Source of the DNA: Flavobacteriaceae bacterium
GTDB taxonomy: Bacteria; Bacteroidota; Bacteroidia; Flavobacteriales; Flavobacteriaceae
Length of the DNA stretch: 8,067 nt
Direction: 5' to 3'
Assembly (NCBI GenBank): GCA_013003145.1
Contig: JABDLH010000180.1
Location: forward strand, 1-8,067
Below, in pieces: positions 6,302 to 8,067 of the stretch. The notes beneath the pieces are model-generated. The model ran no database searches, was not told where the DNA came from, and saw only the letters and a list, made by a program, of their open reading frames with translations. Position 1 is the stretch's first letter; every line of letters starts with the position of its first letter. Position numbers and translations under genes: made by a program.

Positions 6302-8067
6302 ATGTTACAAAGATACCTGCCGGTACTGTTCGTACTGGGCTGCATGCTGACGGGGAGTGCACAGATCAAGATCGGTGAGAATCCACAGAATATCCACCCT
6401 GCTTCCGTACTGGAACTGGAGAGTAATAACCGCGCCCTGGTGATCACCCGGGTGAATACCCAGGAAATGAATGCCATTGTGCCCTTGCAGGGGGCCATGG
6501 TCTACAATAATGACACCCAGTGTATCCATTTTTATGACGGTAACGGCTGGCTGAATTTATGCGATGCCCTGGGGCTTTCGTTTTCTACGGACCCGGTAGT
6601 GAACCCGGCCGAGACCATTGTGATCACTGAGACGGAGGGCAACCGGAATTTCGAGGTAGGCCAGATCACCGGCATGAACATCGTGGATTTCAGTATAGGC
6701 GGGGCAAAGCTGCAGAACAATTCGATCACCGCCAACAAACTGGCCGCCAATTCAGTAGGCAGCGAGGAACTGCAGGATAACACGGTCACCGATGAGGAGA
6801 TAGATTATAACGTAGTGACCCTTAATGATTTCCTGAACGATGCCAACTTTATCACCGGGGCGGATATCGTCAGCGGGGCGGCCAATAATTCCATCACGGA
6901 TAACGGGGGTGCTTTTTTCGATGCTACTCCGCTGCAGAACAGCATCACCACCAATACCAACAACCTGGACAACCATATTGCGGCGGATGGGGATACCAGC
7001 GATACGAACGAATTACAGAATTTAACCTCTGCCACCTTTAATCCTGCGACCAGTGAACTTACGATCAATATTGAAAATGGAGCATCAACTTCCGTATTAC
7101 TGGGAGACCTGGCAGATCCCGGGACCGATGATCAGAATTTGGGACCTGGTAACTTTAACCCGGCTACGAATACCCTGACCATTGAAATTGAAGACGGAAA
7201 CCCGGTTGATATCGACCTGAGTGCCTTAGCGGGCACAGGAACAGATGATCAAAATTTAGGACCGGCGTCATTCAATCCTTCCAACAATATACTGACAATT
7301 GACATTGAAGGAGGAAACTCAACCCAAGTTGACCTTACTCCGTTGTCTGCCACCGGGAGTGATAACCAGGACTTAGATAATGTTTTGGGCCAAGGAAATG
7401 ATGCAGGGGGACAGCCAATATTAAATATTGTAGATAATGCCTCACCAAGTTCAGTAGTGACAAAAGCATACGTCGATGCCCAGGTAGGTGGAGGTGGATC
7501 TACCGAATTGGCTGACCAGGTGACCATTGTTGGTGATGGTACTTCTGGCAACGAATTCGAGGTTGCTGACGCCGGCATTACAACAGATAAAATTGCTCCG
7601 GGGGCAGCAGACCAGATTTTGCGAACTGATCCTACGGGCACATCTGTGGCCTGGGTGAACTTACCTCCCGGGGGAGGCACGACAGAAGAAGCAGATCAAA
7701 TAACTATCACTGGGATAGGGACCAATGCTGATCCATTTAAAATAGAACCTTCCACCGTTAATGGGCAGTTTTTGAGAACGGATCCAACTACGGGAAATGT
7801 AATATGGGATGATCTACCTGCAGGCACTGGTGGTGCGGTAAGTTCTGACGACATCACTATAAGTGGCGATGGTGTTGCAACCGATTTGCAAGTGAAAGAT
7901 AACGGAATTACATCCCTGCAAATAGCAGATGGCACCATTTCTACTGTAGATTTAGGAGTTGATCAGATAGCAGCAATTAATCTCAATCCAGACGTAGCAG
8001 GAAACGGAATCACTCAAAATGCAGTAGGTGCTCTCGAAGTCGATCCTTCCACTATCACAGGGAACGG
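6302..8067 (+). CDS. Large secreted repeat protein, adhesin/tail-fibre-like (3' end outside window)
   Basis: The frame opens at ATG 6302 and runs 588 codons to the window edge without a stop, so only the N-terminal part is seen. A signal peptide (1-20, GSA|Q) precedes a module common at the start of large Bacteroidota surface proteins (about 21-88: IKIGENP, ASVLELESNNRALVITRV, MVYNNDTQCIHFYDGNGW). Its cysteines C74 and C87 could pair. Then come a region with NSITANKLAANSVGSEEL motifs (about 140-165), three tandem 39-residue repeats (235-351), a TKAYVDAQ motif with a glycine run (387-399), and a second repeat family (from 404). The composition is rich in D, N, T, G and I with almost no lysine, typical of extracellular beta-fibres. 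No catalytic domain is visible. C-terminal features such as an S74 chaperone or T9SS signal would lie beyond the window. Adhesion or cell-surface fibre is inferred; function is unproven. Confidence 0.85.
   Translation, partial: MLQRYLPVLFVLGCMLTGSAQIKIGENPQNIHPASVLELESNNRALVITRVNTQEMNAIVPLQGAMVYNNDTQCIHFYDGNGWLNLCDALGLSFSTDPVVNPAETIVITETEGNRNFEVGQITGMNIVDFSIGGAKLQNNSITANKLAANSVGSEELQDNTVTDEEIDYNVVTLNDFLNDANFITGADIVSGAANNSITDNGGAFFDATPLQNSITTNTNNLDNHIAADGDTSDTNELQNLTSATFNPATSELTINIENGASTSVLLGDLADPGTDDQNLGPGNFNPATNTLTIEIEDGNPVDIDLSALAGTGTDDQNLGPASFNPSNNILTIDIEGGNSTQVDLTPLSATGSDNQDLDNVLGQGNDAGGQPILNIVDNASPSSVVTKAYVDAQVGGGGSTELADQVTIVGDGTSGNEFEVADAGITTDKIAPGAADQILRTDPTGTSVAWVNLPPGGGTTEEADQITITGIGTNADPFKIEPSTVNGQFLRTDPTTGNVIWDDLPAGTGGAVSSDDITISGDGVATDLQVKDNGITSLQIADGTISTVDLGVDQIAAINLNPDVAGNGITQNAVGALEVDPSTITGN
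7004..7354 (+). repeat. Three tandem 117-nt (39-residue) repeats in the surface protein
   Basis: Copies begin at 7004, 7121 and 7238 (residues 235, 274 and 313), with exactly 39 residues between equivalent positions. The FNP triplet starts at residues 246, 285 and 324. The pattern is GTDDQNLGP, then FNPatNtLTIeIEdGn, then a V/I-D-L-containing strand. Copies 2 and 3 keep TDDQNLGP; copy 1 has NELQNLTS. A fourth start, GSDNQDL, falls at residue 352 exactly in phase and then decays. The DNA copies differ at many synonymous positions, so the repeat is old rather than a recent slippage product. Confidence 0.85.
7511..8067 (+). repeat. Second repeat family, ADQ(I/V)TI...LRTDP, 51-residue base unit
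   Basis: Two clear units begin at residues 404 (ADQVTIVGDGT) and 464 (ADQITITGIGT). Each ends with LRTDPTG-type sequence (440 and 491, 51 residues apart), then a W and a proline-glycine turn (AWVNLPPGGG and IWDDLPAGTGG). Unit 1 carries a 9-residue insertion near GITTDKIAP that makes its length 60. A third start (SDDITISGDG, residue 515) diverges into GITSLQIADGTISTVDLG and runs off the window. The units suggest repeated beta-strand modules of a fibre. Confidence 0.72.

Noticed and set aside
6335..6346. Lipobox-like VLGC (C14) suggesting the repeat protein is a lipoprotein
   Set aside because: The cysteine is very close to the N-terminus with a short hydrophobic stretch before it, and a standard GSA|Q cleavage site follows at residue 20; an ordinary signal peptide fits better.
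7249..7680. Minus-strand open frames inside the repeat protein
   Set aside because: Proline/serine-rich translations are the mirror of the G/T/D-rich plus-strand coding sequence; the plus frame is open for 588 codons with signal peptide and repeats.
7004..8067. Repeats as a CRISPR array or mobile-element repeats
   Set aside because: The repeats are in frame, codon-diverged, contiguous and encode a protein pattern; there are no short identical repeats with unique spacers and no transposase.

Overview
The window looks like chromosomal DNA of a member of the Bacteroidota, most likely a marine-type flavobacterium (Flavobacteriia) of roughly middling GC content. The evidence is indirect but consistent. 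Secreted proteins end their signal peptides in A|Q or A|H. Shine-Dalgarno sites are hard to see while TAnnTTTG-type promoter elements occur. The families present (Tat subunit with an FGADKIPG motif, M1 peptidase of the GMEYP type, a DUF6702-like protein, CarboxypepD_reg-like proteins with an LDEVV motif, and a large repeat protein with a Bacteroidota-type N-terminal module) are typical of that group.

Layout from left to right: (1) 65-706, plus strand, a class I SAM-dependent O-methyltransferase. (2) 669-1244, minus strand, a PAP2 membrane phosphatase whose last codons overlap the methyltransferase tail to tail by 38 nt. (3) 1253-1534, minus strand, tatA, 8 nt upstream of the PAP2 gene, preceded by a promoter-like element and a strong terminator hairpin (1571-1601). 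(4) A minus-strand series of four exported-protein genes read from 6041 down to 1627: two tandem paralogous CarboxypepD_reg-like proteins (5292-6041 and 4526-5305, overlapping by 14 nt), a DUF6702-like protein (3983-4486), and a zinc M1 metallopeptidase (1627-3924). (5) A 260-nt divergent intergenic region (6042-6301). (6) From 6302 to the right edge, plus strand, an uninterrupted open frame of at least 588 codons with no stop inside the window. It encodes the start of a large secreted repeat protein of adhesin or tail-fibre-like character.

How the genes may work together: the minus-strand four-gene series carries signal peptides throughout and ends at the hairpin, so it reads as one envelope/periplasmic protein unit (inference). 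Its two small proteins look like the N-terminal module of TonB-dependent receptors without plug or barrel. The tatA-PAP2 pair forms a second short minus-strand unit. The giant repeat protein is transcribed divergently and is the most accessory-looking element. It contains an exact 39-residue tandem repeat, a second repeat with a 51-residue base unit, a tail-fibre-like TKAYVDAQ motif, and an internal drop in GC. I saw no tRNA, rRNA, insertion sequence, CRISPR array or defence system. No wholly new system is demonstrated here; the best candidates for follow-up are the four-gene secreted cluster and the open-ended repeat protein.
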